45,777 nucleotides of DNA from Candidatus Omnitrophota bacterium (GTDB lineage: Bacteria > Omnitrophota > Gorgyraeia > Gorgyraeales > Gorgyraeaceae), in the NCBI GenBank assembly GCA_018819285.1, contig JAHJQM010000042.1, forward strand, positions 1 to 45,777, read 5' to 3'. Position 1 is the stretch's first letter; each line of letters opens with the position of its first letter. The notes below the pieces were generated by a model. The model made no database searches. It saw only the letters and a list, made by a program, of their open reading frames with translations, and was not told the origin of the DNA. Position numbers and translations under genes: made by a program. Positions 34,450 to 42,046 of this stretch are shown piece after piece.

Positions 34450-35457
34450 TTAGATGTTGAAGCGAATGTTCAACATATCACCGTCTTTAACAATATATTC
34501 TTTTCCCTCTATCTTCAATAATCCCGCCTCGCGCACTTTCTGCATATTGCCACTGCACTTAATAAAATCTTCATAATTCACAACCTCTGCCCTGATAAAA
34601 CCCCTCTTTATATCAGAATGTATCTTGCCTGCAGCCTCTATAACACTCAGGCCCGATTCCAAATGCCAGCCTGTCGTATCTTTGTCTCCTGCTGTAAAAA
34701 ATGTGAGAAGATTCAATTCCTTGCATATTAGTTTTGACATATTTTCCCTGAAATTATACCCGGAGCCCATCTCTTTAGAAAATTGGTCGCGCTCCTCTGG
34801 TTTTAATTCCAAAATCTCAAGCTCTGTCTTGCCGAAAAATCTTATGCAGCTCAAGCCCATTGAAGAACAATATCCCTCAGTCTGGCTTATCTTATCCATA
34901 TCTATTCCTTCTTCTAGATTTATAACACTAACTATAGGCCTGAGGCTTATAAATGAAAAACCGGAAAAAAGCTTCAGTTCGTCCTTAGTCAAACCTATAT
35001 TACGCAGAAGTTTTGAGCTTTCAAGAGAATTCTGGCATTTTTTTAATAGTCTCATTTCACTCTCTATGTCAGTCTTGATCTTCATTCTTTCTTTCTCTAT
35101 TTTAGTAATCCTATTCTGTATAGCCTCCAGATCAGCAAGAATAATGTCCATCATATACCCTTCCAGATCTTTTTTAGGGTTTTCGCTGAAAAAAGCATTT
35201 GCCACGCATATAAACAGATCTATATCGTTCAACTTAGAATATTCCTTGCCTGTAAAATCTGCGTTTGAACTAATGTCCAGGAAAGCTGTTTCAGGATATA
35301 CTTTTTTCTTTGAGGAAAAGATATCGCTAAGTTTTTCTATGCGGCTATCCATAAATTTAAACATGCCTATATCGCCGGTAATATTAGCAGATTGCAGCAA
35401 TACCTTAAATATAGTAGTTTTCCCAGATTGCGCTGGGCCAATTATCCCTATTTTCAT
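34450..35457 (-). CDS. Divergent YchF/OLA1-like NTPase with degenerate switch II
   Basis: This 335-residue protein matches YchF in its C-terminal TGS-containing part (LLTFFTAGDKDTTGWHLE, GFIRAEVVNYEDFIK and IVKDGDMLNIRFNI). A P-loop GPAQSGKT is at the N-terminus. In YchF the third G motif is DIAG followed by a glycine-rich loop. Here it reads FLDISSNADFTGKEY, so the DxxG glycine is lost and the loop is shortened. A base-recognition NLEE remains. It is also shorter than the usual 363 or so residues. It is likely a paralog with altered or lost nucleotide hydrolysis. The start at 35457 fits the YchF N-terminus (MKIGIIG). A TTG at 35523 was rejected. Confidence 0.82.
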   Translation of the reverse strand: MKIGIIGPAQSGKTTIFKVLLQSANITGDIGMFKFMDSRIEKLSDIFSSKKKVYPETAFLDISSNADFTGKEYSKLNDIDLFICVANAFFSENPKKDLEGYMMDIILADLEAIQNRITKIEKERMKIKTDIESEMRLLKKCQNSLESSKLLRNIGLTKDELKLFSGFSFISLRPIVSVINLEEGIDMDKISQTEGYCSSMGLSCIRFFGKTELEILELKPEERDQFSKEMGSGYNFRENMSKLICKELNLLTFFTAGDKDTTGWHLESGLSVIEAAGKIHSDIKRGFIRAEVVNYEDFIKCSGNMQKVREAGLLKIEGKEYIVKDGDMLNIRFNI

Positions 35458-35483
35458 AAGATATATAGATACCTTTGAATTCT

Positions 35484-35521
35484 GTCCCGCCGCTTTGCTT
35501 CGCAAAGCGAAGCAGCGGGAC
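35484..35521. promoter_or_regulatory. GC-rich double hairpin in the leader of the YchF-like gene
   Basis: Outer arms GTCCCGC (35484-35490) and GCGGGAC (35515-35521) enclose two mutually exclusive inner hairpins: GCTTTGC/GCAAAGC (35492-35508) and GCTTCGC/GCGAAGC (35497-35513). It lies 27 bases upstream of the YchF-like ATG. No T-tract follows, so attenuation by alternative folding or a processed repeat is more likely than termination. Confidence 0.55.
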
Positions 35522-35537
35522 AAAATTGGCTAAGGAA

Positions 35538-36122
35538 TTAAGCTGTCCGGAGGCGGGTGATAACCTCGAAAATCTCACTTTCTTTAGCTTTTTTATCCTC
35601 TATTTTTATCTTTATCTTAACTGCCTTTGGCAAGCCAACACCTGACGCCTGATCAGAATTCCATGCATCTTGCCATACCAACCCGTCAAAATATGAAAAT
35701 TCCAATTCTGAAACATTATCACTCAACACATCGCTATGGCCATAGGTTGTAAAATCATAATCTGGATCTATTTCATCATTGCGCATAAGAAGCCTTTTAG
35801 CGCTATCCAGCCAGTATTCCACCTCGCTGAGTTCAAATACGCCTGAATCCGAAGAAACGAAAGAAATAAAACTAACCCTAGATTTATCTCCTGTAAACTT
35901 ACAAAAAGAATTAGAGTTGATTACCGATTGACTTATCTCTGCGCTAATCCTAGAGATAGAGCTTCTCGCATTTTGATACCGCTCGCTTCTAGTCTCACCT
36001 TTTTGCCAGGATTTTGAAGCACTACGAAAAATAGTAAATGTAGAAGCCACTATCATTGCCAATATCGCAAGGGAAATAAGCACTTCTACAAGAGTAAACC
36101 CTTTGAGCCTATTTAATGACAT
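35538..36122 (-). CDS. Minor pseudopilin, GspJ-like
   Basis: This 194-residue protein has a type IV prepilin leader, KGFTLVEVLISLAILAM, cleaved after the glycine before Phe. Glu5 of the mature protein is present. A GspJ-like globular part follows (TRSERYQNARSSISRISAEI). It would assemble into the pseudopilus tip of a type II secretion system or a type IV pilus relative. It overlaps the preceding pseudopilin by 14 bases and lacks a clear ribosome binding site, so translation is probably coupled. No gspE, gspG or gspD is in the window. Confidence 0.8.
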   Translation of the reverse strand: MSLNRLKGFTLVEVLISLAILAMIVASTFTIFRSASKSWQKGETRSERYQNARSSISRISAEISQSVINSNSFCKFTGDKSRVSFISFVSSDSGVFELSEVEYWLDSAKRLLMRNDEIDPDYDFTTYGHSDVLSDNVSELEFSYFDGLVWQDAWNSDQASGVGLPKAVKIKIKIEDKKAKESEIFEVITRLRTA

Positions 36123-36492
36123 AGGTGATAAAATCTTTAGACCTTGTGGTATTTCGTTCAGGCCAGGTTACAGTCACAATAATCTTTCTCATATCGTCGC
36201 TTGACTCTACTCCCTCTAGCGAAATATTATTTATCTTTATAGCCCACTCAAGATCTCCGTCTTTTCCTGAGAGAGGTATCTTGGGAGGAAGCTCTATTAT
36301 CGCATCAAACCCAGCCAGCTTAACATCTTCTATTTTATTCTGCGCCAGAAAAGATGCCTTTGTCATCATACCTGCGCGCTGTGACGCCCTTAAGCCAATA
36401 GGAAATATCTGCAATACTCCCACTAAACCAACAGCCAATACAGCTATTGCGATAATCAATTCCAGCAGCGAAAAACCTCTATTCCTTTTCAT
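36109..36492 (-). CDS. Minor pseudopilin, GspI/PilV-like
   Basis: This 127-residue protein has a short basic leader and a prepilin cleavage motif RGFSLLELIIAIAVLAVG with Glu at mature position 5. A compact GspI-like domain follows (ASFLAQNKIEDVK). It would be an initiating tip subunit of the pseudopilus. AAGGA lies five bases before the start. A large palindromic repeat (copy 4) separates it from gspF upstream. Confidence 0.78.
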   Translation of the reverse strand: MKRNRGFSLLELIIAIAVLAVGLVGVLQIFPIGLRASQRAGMMTKASFLAQNKIEDVKLAGFDAIIELPPKIPLSGKDGDLEWAIKINNISLEGVESSDDMRKIIVTVTWPERNTTRSKDFITYVIK

Positions 36493-36505
36493 CAGTTCCT
36501 TAGCT

Positions 36506-36562
36506 AATTTTGCTCAAGTTGACACTTTTGTCATTGTCAGAAATGTCAACTTGAGCAAAATT
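36506..36562. repeat. Palindromic intergenic repeat, copy 4 (variant, gspF to gspI gap)
   Basis: Perfect 19-base arms (AATTTTGCTCAAGTTGACA at 36506-36524 and its reverse complement at 36544-36562) flank a 19-base centre. It shares the core CAAGTTGACA/TGTCAACTTG with copies 1-3 but has a longer outer stem and a different centre. It begins 19 bases after the gspF stop. Confidence 0.8.
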
Positions 36563-36580
36563 CAGCGGTGACAATACATC

Positions 36581-37657
36581 TTATTCGATAAGCCTTGCGA
36601 GCGAGAATAACGGCATAAACATTGAAACTACAATAAATCCTACAACAAGGCCCATAAAAACTATAAGCAGAGGTTCCAAAAGAGAGGTAAGGCCGCTTAC
36701 TGCAACATCCACGTCATCTTCAAAATTATCCGCAATCTGCATCAGCATCTTTGCCAAATCACCTGTTTCCTCGCCTATATTTACCATTTTTGTAACAAGC
36801 GGAGGGAAAGCCTTGCTTGCCTCCATAGGCCCTGATACGCTTTCTCCCTCTTTGATACTATCCCGTATTTGTATAACTGCTCTGGCAATAAATTCATTTC
36901 CTATTGTATCTCTCACTGTTTGAAGCGCAGCGAGTATAGGAACTCCGCTTGAAAGTAATGTCCCCAGAGTTCTTGAAAATCTTGCGACACTAACTTGCTG
37001 TATCAAATTTCCTACAATAGGGATACGCAGCTTTAACTTATCAACTATCAATTTTCTACCAGGATTTTTTATAATTGCCTTATATAGTGCGATTATAGCT
37101 AGTGGCAAAAAAGGTATAAGAAACCATATGCGCCTCGTGACCTCGCTTATGACAATCAATATCTTGGTAGGAAGAGGCAGACTTCCTCCGAGTTCTGAAA
37201 ACATATTTGTAAAAGTAGGTATTACAAACACCATCAGCATTATTAGTATGAGAACTGCGACTATCATTACAAACATTGGATACATAAGCGCTGACTTTAC
37301 CTTATCCCTCAGCTTCTGCGTCTTATCCAAAAACTCAGACAAACGCTTAAGTATGTCTTCGAGCATACCTCCCAACTCTCCCGCCTTTATCATATTTATA
37401 TAAAAACCAGGAAATACTTTCGGAAAGTGAGCTAAGGCTTCTGAGAAATTGGAACCGCTTTCCACTTCATCTGCTATTGATTTTATAACGCTTTTTAAAC
37501 CCCCTGGCTCCAGTTGATCATGCAATGTCCTGAGGGCTTTTACAAGAGGTAGGCCTGCTGCTATAAGCGTGGCAAGCTGCCTGGTAAATAAAACGAGAGA
37601 TTTTGTGCTTACCTTTTTCTTGAAGTCTAATATTGCCAAAAATTTCGAAAAATCCAT
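36581..37657 (-). CDS. gspF: Type II secretion/type IV pilus inner-membrane platform protein (GspF/PilC)
   Basis: This 358-residue protein has the two homologous GspF domains. The first has LVLFTRQLATLIAAGLPLVKAL and GELGGMLEDILKRLSEFL. The second has RFSRTLGTLLSSGVPILAAL and GEETGDLAKMLMQIADNFE. Three membrane helices are visible near 120-145, 170-190 and 325-350. It anchors the assembly ATPase and drives pseudopilus growth. It is shorter than the usual 400 residues because the small N-terminal segment before the first domain is missing. It starts three bases after the coiled-coil gene. Confidence 0.92.
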   Translation of the reverse strand: MDFSKFLAILDFKKKVSTKSLVLFTRQLATLIAAGLPLVKALRTLHDQLEPGGLKSVIKSIADEVESGSNFSEALAHFPKVFPGFYINMIKAGELGGMLEDILKRLSEFLDKTQKLRDKVKSALMYPMFVMIVAVLILIMLMVFVIPTFTNMFSELGGSLPLPTKILIVISEVTRRIWFLIPFLPLAIIALYKAIIKNPGRKLIVDKLKLRIPIVGNLIQQVSVARFSRTLGTLLSSGVPILAALQTVRDTIGNEFIARAVIQIRDSIKEGESVSGPMEASKAFPPLVTKMVNIGEETGDLAKMLMQIADNFEDDVDVAVSGLTSLLEPLLIVFMGLVVGFIVVSMFMPLFSLARLIE

Positions 37658-37660
37658 CGT

Positions 37661-38839
37661 TCATCTTTTTACAACAGTATCATTGATTTCTATGCTCAAG
37701 CCTTCTCTTAGATCTTTGATATCGGCTGCGGCAATTCTGTCGCGCATCTGTATAATCTCTACTGAGCCAAGAAATGTTTCTCCCCTGTAAACATTAAACT
37801 TATTCCCTATGTCAATCCCGTCCTGCTTGCCGATATCTATTACAACAAAATTATGCTCCTTGTTGACTGTAACAACCCTGCCTTTTAACTCCAGCTTTTC
37901 TCCTAGCCGTTCCAAAGAAGGAGTTGTAAGCTTGGCTGTTTTCTGGGCACGAATAGGGGGCAAGTCCACTTCTTCAGGACTATGATAAGCCTCTGCCCTT
38001 GCCTCCTGAGACTTAACTGCGCTTTCCTGAAGCGCAATTTTAAATTTATTTATTTCTTGATTTTTATATTCCGCATCGCTTTCAAGCCTGGCGAGTTTTG
38101 CCTTCATGCTTTCTTTTTCAGCAAGGAGGCTATTATATTCATTCGCTATCTCTTCAAATTTTGATATCTTGGACTTAAGTACACTATTCTCCATTGCAAT
38201 TGTCTCGGATATTCTCTTGTCATCTTTATTTACATTTTTTTCTCTAAGAAGGTCATTGCTTATAATTTGCGCTACCTGTTCAGAATCTTTCAGACTTTGC
38301 TCAATTAAATTTTTCTCTTCCTGTAACTTGGCAAGCATTAGATCCTTGTTTACGCTTTCAGCCTTTAACCTGGATATAATCTGATTCTTCGGCTCTATAT
38401 CATTTTTTAATCTTTCTATCTCCACTTCCAAACCAACCTTCTGTTTAATAAGGTTTGCGACAAACATATCTGATTCCATTTCTCTCAATCTCTTTTCAAG
38501 AAACGCTTTTCCTTTTTTGACACTCGCGAGCTCTCTCTTCAAACCATCCCTTTCGCTAACCGCTATCTCGTGTTCAGATCTCAGGTCAGTATGGCTTACC
38601 TTCAGGGTGTTAAATCTTTCTTCTATGGACTGTAATTTTGATTTTAATTCTGTCTTTTCTCTGGTTGCCAGCGCAAGTTCCGTGCTTAGTTTATCCATAG
38701 TGGTTTTAAATAATTCTTCCAGATTTGTATATTCATTATAGAGTTTTTCCTTTGAAAGAAAAAACCAAGCTGTGCTAAAGCTGCTTAACACCACTAATCC
38801 TACCAATATCCATAGTATTGACCGCAGTGTTTTATCCAT
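37661..38839 (-). CDS. Membrane-anchored coiled-coil protein with a FlgT-C-like terminal domain
   Basis: This 392-residue protein has one N-terminal membrane helix (about 9-28), then roughly 270 residues of heptad-patterned coiled coil rich in Lys, Glu and Leu. A C-terminal beta-rich domain follows (LELKGRVVTVNKEHNFVVIDIGKQDGIDIG, split here as LELKGRVV then FVVIDIGKQDG). That domain resembles the FlgT C-terminal fold found in periplasmic proteins. It is probably a periplasmic spacer or tether coupled to the secretion genes that follow three bases later. No family name can be given with certainty. AAGGAG precedes the start. Confidence 0.6.
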   Translation of the reverse strand: MDKTLRSILWILVGLVVLSSFSTAWFFLSKEKLYNEYTNLEELFKTTMDKLSTELALATREKTELKSKLQSIEERFNTLKVSHTDLRSEHEIAVSERDGLKRELASVKKGKAFLEKRLREMESDMFVANLIKQKVGLEVEIERLKNDIEPKNQIISRLKAESVNKDLMLAKLQEEKNLIEQSLKDSEQVAQIISNDLLREKNVNKDDKRISETIAMENSVLKSKISKFEEIANEYNSLLAEKESMKAKLARLESDAEYKNQEINKFKIALQESAVKSQEARAEAYHSPEEVDLPPIRAQKTAKLTTPSLERLGEKLELKGRVVTVNKEHNFVVIDIGKQDGIDIGNKFNVYRGETFLGSVEIIQMRDRIAAADIKDLREGLSIEINDTVVKR

Positions 38840-38869
38840 AGCTTTGTCTCCTTAAATATTTTTACAGGT

Positions 38870-41800
38870 TTACCTTTTTTTTATTATACCATATATTCTT
38901 CTTCGAATAAATACTAATAATCGTTTTGGCATTAAAACTATTGCATTAAAATCTTCGAAGATCATATAAACGCTTGGTACCAAAAATAATGTCATTAGTG
39001 CGGAAGATGTGAGCCCGCCAATAACAGTTATCGCAAGAGGAGACCACAGGTTTGCTGATTCGCTTCTATCAAATGCCATTGGCACCAGCCCGAGTATTGT
39101 CGTAGACGTAGTCATAAATATCGGCCTGAATCTGTTCTCGCCTGCCATAACGGACGCGCGCAGTATATTCCAGTATTTGTCAGTGTGACTGCCGTCTTTT
39201 TTAATCCTAAGGAAATTTATCCTATCAACTAATATGATAGCGTTATTCACAACAATACCAGCCAGCATTATAGCGCCTATAATAACGCCTCTTGATATAG
39301 GCTTATGAGCTATAAAAAGCGCTGTTACAACTCCAATTATTGCAAGCGGAACTGAAAGAAGTATTACAAAAGGCTGGATAAGCGACTCAAATAAAGACGC
39401 CAGCACCATAAAAACTAATAATAGCGTTATCCATAGAACGCCTGGCATCTGGACATAGGGTGACGTTAGAGAAAAAGGAAACGCTGATAATTCTTTTTCA
39501 TTTTTTATATTCCTTTCATAATCTCCGCCTATCCTCCAGTAATAATCCTTTGGAAGTTCCATGTCCCCAAGGCTTGCCTTTGCTTTTTCCACTGCCTTCT
39601 GCAAAGACCCTTTTGAAACCATTGCTGTTATTTGCACAATTCTTGTCTTATTCTTTCTTATAATTTCACTCATGCCTATGTCTGGCACAAAATCCGCGAT
39701 CTGCTCTAGAAATACAGAGCCACCTTCCGGAGTATATACTGTAAGTCTCCTTACATCATCCACTTTAGCTCTGTATCTTTTCTGTAGCCTTGTTATAGTC
39801 TCTATTTCTTTTGCTTCGGTATGGAAAAGTGTAGCCCTTAGGCCTTTTATTTCTCCATGCAATGTCTCTGCTACTTCCTGGGTTGTAAATCCAAACGAAC
39901 TTGCCTGCTGTTTATCTATTTTAACAAGCCATTCAGGCCTGCCGCTTATTCTGGACATTCTTATATCCTGAAGGCCGTCTATACTGCCAAGCCTCGTAGC
40001 TATCGAGATAGCGGTTTCTTTTAATATCTTGTAATCGTATCCACAAAGATCCAGAGTAAGTTCTTTTAACCCGCTTTCTTCTAATTCTGAAAAATATATA
40101 AAACCTCCCTTATAATGCCTTGCAACTGTATCCCCTTCCAGCCGTATAGCATCCATTACTTCTTTTGTAGAGCTGGCTCTGTCTTTTATAGGCTTTAATT
40201 TAACATATATCTTTGAAGACCCTGGCTCAATCCTGGATGTAAAAGTCTTTATCTCTTTTACATTAGTAAGCTTTTCCTCTAATTCTTTCGCCATCTTATC
40301 AGTGACATCTAATTTAGCGCCAGGCTCTAATTCAACAAATATTGTAAAGCGGCCTTCTTCTGCATCTACCATAAATTCTTTTTGCAATTTCATACCGAAA
40401 AATAACGCAACAGCTAATATCAAAAATGCCGCGACCAGCAATAGATACCTAAACCTCAGTGCCATAAATAGGCCTTTTCTGTATAAGCCTTTTATTTTAA
40501 TAACCACGCTCTTCTTTAACGCCTTCCGTTCTTTTTTTTCTATTGGCTTACGCGCCATCTGGCTTAATAAAGTAGGCACCAGAGTCATAGCTACAAATAA
40601 ACTCGTCAATAGAGAATAAGTAACGGTAAAGGCAAGCCCGCTCCAAAGCATCCTTGTTTCTTTATTTACAAATACAAATGGAAGAAATACTATAACAGTG
40701 GTTATCGTGGATGTAATTATCGCCAGAGCCATTTCTGAAGCGCCTTCTATAACCGCATTTTTATCCTCACCTCTCCAACCGAGCGAAGGCAAAAGTTCAG
40801 ACCTTTTTTTATCCACGTTATCAAGCACAACTATTGAGTTATCTATAAGCATACCTATGCCAAGCGCAAGGCCGCTTAATGTCATTACATTCAAGGAAAG
40901 CCTCTGAAAATACATAAGGATAAACGTAAACATAACTGAGATTGGAATAGTAACGCTTATTATAAATGTCGGCCTTAGGTCTCTCAGCGTTATCAAAAGT
41001 ATCAGGACTGAAAGAAATGCGCCAATTACAAGAGAACTCTTCACTGCATCTATCGCATTATTAATTACATCTGCCTGATTAAGCGTAGCCTTTATATAAA
41101 TGCTTTTATCTATTATATTTTTAATCTGATTAAGTTCTTTTTTTATGCCACTAATTACTTTGATTGTATTGGCTGTAGATTCTTTCTGGATATATATTGA
41201 AACTACCGGCTCTATATCTGTCCTTGCATAATTTGAAGGATCTGCATAAGAGTCCTTCACGGTTGCAATATCCTTAAGTTTTATAACAGCTCCTTGCGGG
41301 GTAATGCTCACGCCTATATTTTCCATATCTTTAACGCTTTTAAAAGCTCCTATAGCCCTTATAAGGTATCTATTTTTCGTCTTGGTAATGTCTCCCAAAA
41401 GCAGGTTGAAATTATTCGCTCCTAATGAACTCACTACGCTATTTATAGGCACGTGATAAGCCTGAAGCCTTGCCTGGTCTATCTCAACAAGAATCTTCCT
41501 TTCTTTCCCTCCATATAAATCCACATTTGCCACGCCTTCTACCCTTAAGATCCTTTCCTTAATCTGCTCGTCTACGACCCTCCTCAACGCTTCTACTGTA
41601 TGGATATTGCTTGTAACTGCAAGCACCATTATAGGGGTATCGGATTCTTTATATTGGGCTAATATTGGTTTTTCAATTTCCCTGGGAAGTTTGTCTTTTA
41701 TCCTAGAAAATTTTTCTCTTGTTTCCAGCGCTGCAAAATCCATATTAATGCCAGGCTCAAACTCAAGCCATATCGTGGATTCTCCTGCCTTTGATGTAGA

Positions 41801-42046
41801 ATAGACGTTTTCAAGATGGGTAACCGTAGACACAGCTTCTTCTATCGGCTTTGTAACCATACTCTCGACTTCCTGCGGAGGCATGCCTCCTCTTACTTCT
41901 ATAATTATACTGATGTCTCCGTAGGAAATATTCGGCTTTAGTTCAACAGGAAGCCTATACAGAGAAACTACGCCCAAAATAACAATACCTATAAAGAACA
42001 TTGTTATGCTTACAGGCTTATTTACTGAATAACTTGGAAGGCTCAT
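38870..42046 (-). CDS. RND efflux permease (second of a tandem pair)
   Basis: This 1058-residue inner-membrane proton-driven exporter has the RND layout: TM1 (PVSITMFFIGIVILGVVSLY), a porter domain, and TM4 with GLALGIGMLIDNSIVVLDN, which supplies the proton-relay aspartate. The second half repeats this with GAIMLAGIVVNNAIILVDR and RPIFMTTSTTILGLVPMAF. It follows the winged-helix-tailed permease with an ATGA overlap. An adaptor plus two different permeases is the arrangement of MdtABC-type heteromeric pumps. Its substrate is unknown. The translation start is coupled, with only a weak ribosome binding site. Confidence 0.93.
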   Translation of the reverse strand: MSLPSYSVNKPVSITMFFIGIVILGVVSLYRLPVELKPNISYGDISIIIEVRGGMPPQEVESMVTKPIEEAVSTVTHLENVYSTSKAGESTIWLEFEPGINMDFAALETREKFSRIKDKLPREIEKPILAQYKESDTPIMVLAVTSNIHTVEALRRVVDEQIKERILRVEGVANVDLYGGKERKILVEIDQARLQAYHVPINSVVSSLGANNFNLLLGDITKTKNRYLIRAIGAFKSVKDMENIGVSITPQGAVIKLKDIATVKDSYADPSNYARTDIEPVVSIYIQKESTANTIKVISGIKKELNQIKNIIDKSIYIKATLNQADVINNAIDAVKSSLVIGAFLSVLILLITLRDLRPTFIISVTIPISVMFTFILMYFQRLSLNVMTLSGLALGIGMLIDNSIVVLDNVDKKRSELLPSLGWRGEDKNAVIEGASEMALAIITSTITTVIVFLPFVFVNKETRMLWSGLAFTVTYSLLTSLFVAMTLVPTLLSQMARKPIEKKERKALKKSVVIKIKGLYRKGLFMALRFRYLLLVAAFLILAVALFFGMKLQKEFMVDAEEGRFTIFVELEPGAKLDVTDKMAKELEEKLTNVKEIKTFTSRIEPGSSKIYVKLKPIKDRASSTKEVMDAIRLEGDTVARHYKGGFIYFSELEESGLKELTLDLCGYDYKILKETAISIATRLGSIDGLQDIRMSRISGRPEWLVKIDKQQASSFGFTTQEVAETLHGEIKGLRATLFHTEAKEIETITRLQKRYRAKVDDVRRLTVYTPEGGSVFLEQIADFVPDIGMSEIIRKNKTRIVQITAMVSKGSLQKAVEKAKASLGDMELPKDYYWRIGGDYERNIKNEKELSAFPFSLTSPYVQMPGVLWITLLLVFMVLASLFESLIQPFVILLSVPLAIIGVVTALFIAHKPISRGVIIGAIMLAGIVVNNAIILVDRINFLRIKKDGSHTDKYWNILRASVMAGENRFRPIFMTTSTTILGLVPMAFDRSESANLWSPLAITVIGGLTSSALMTLFLVPSVYMIFEDFNAIVLMPKRLLVFIRRRIYGIIKKR

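Noticed and set aside
34625-35533. Long plus-strand open frame (302 codons) opposite the YchF-like gene
   Set aside because: It is antisense to a gene with recognisable YchF motifs, has no homology that I can recognise and a composition typical of a mirror frame. Other plus-strand frames, such as 4647-5345, are rejected for the same reason.
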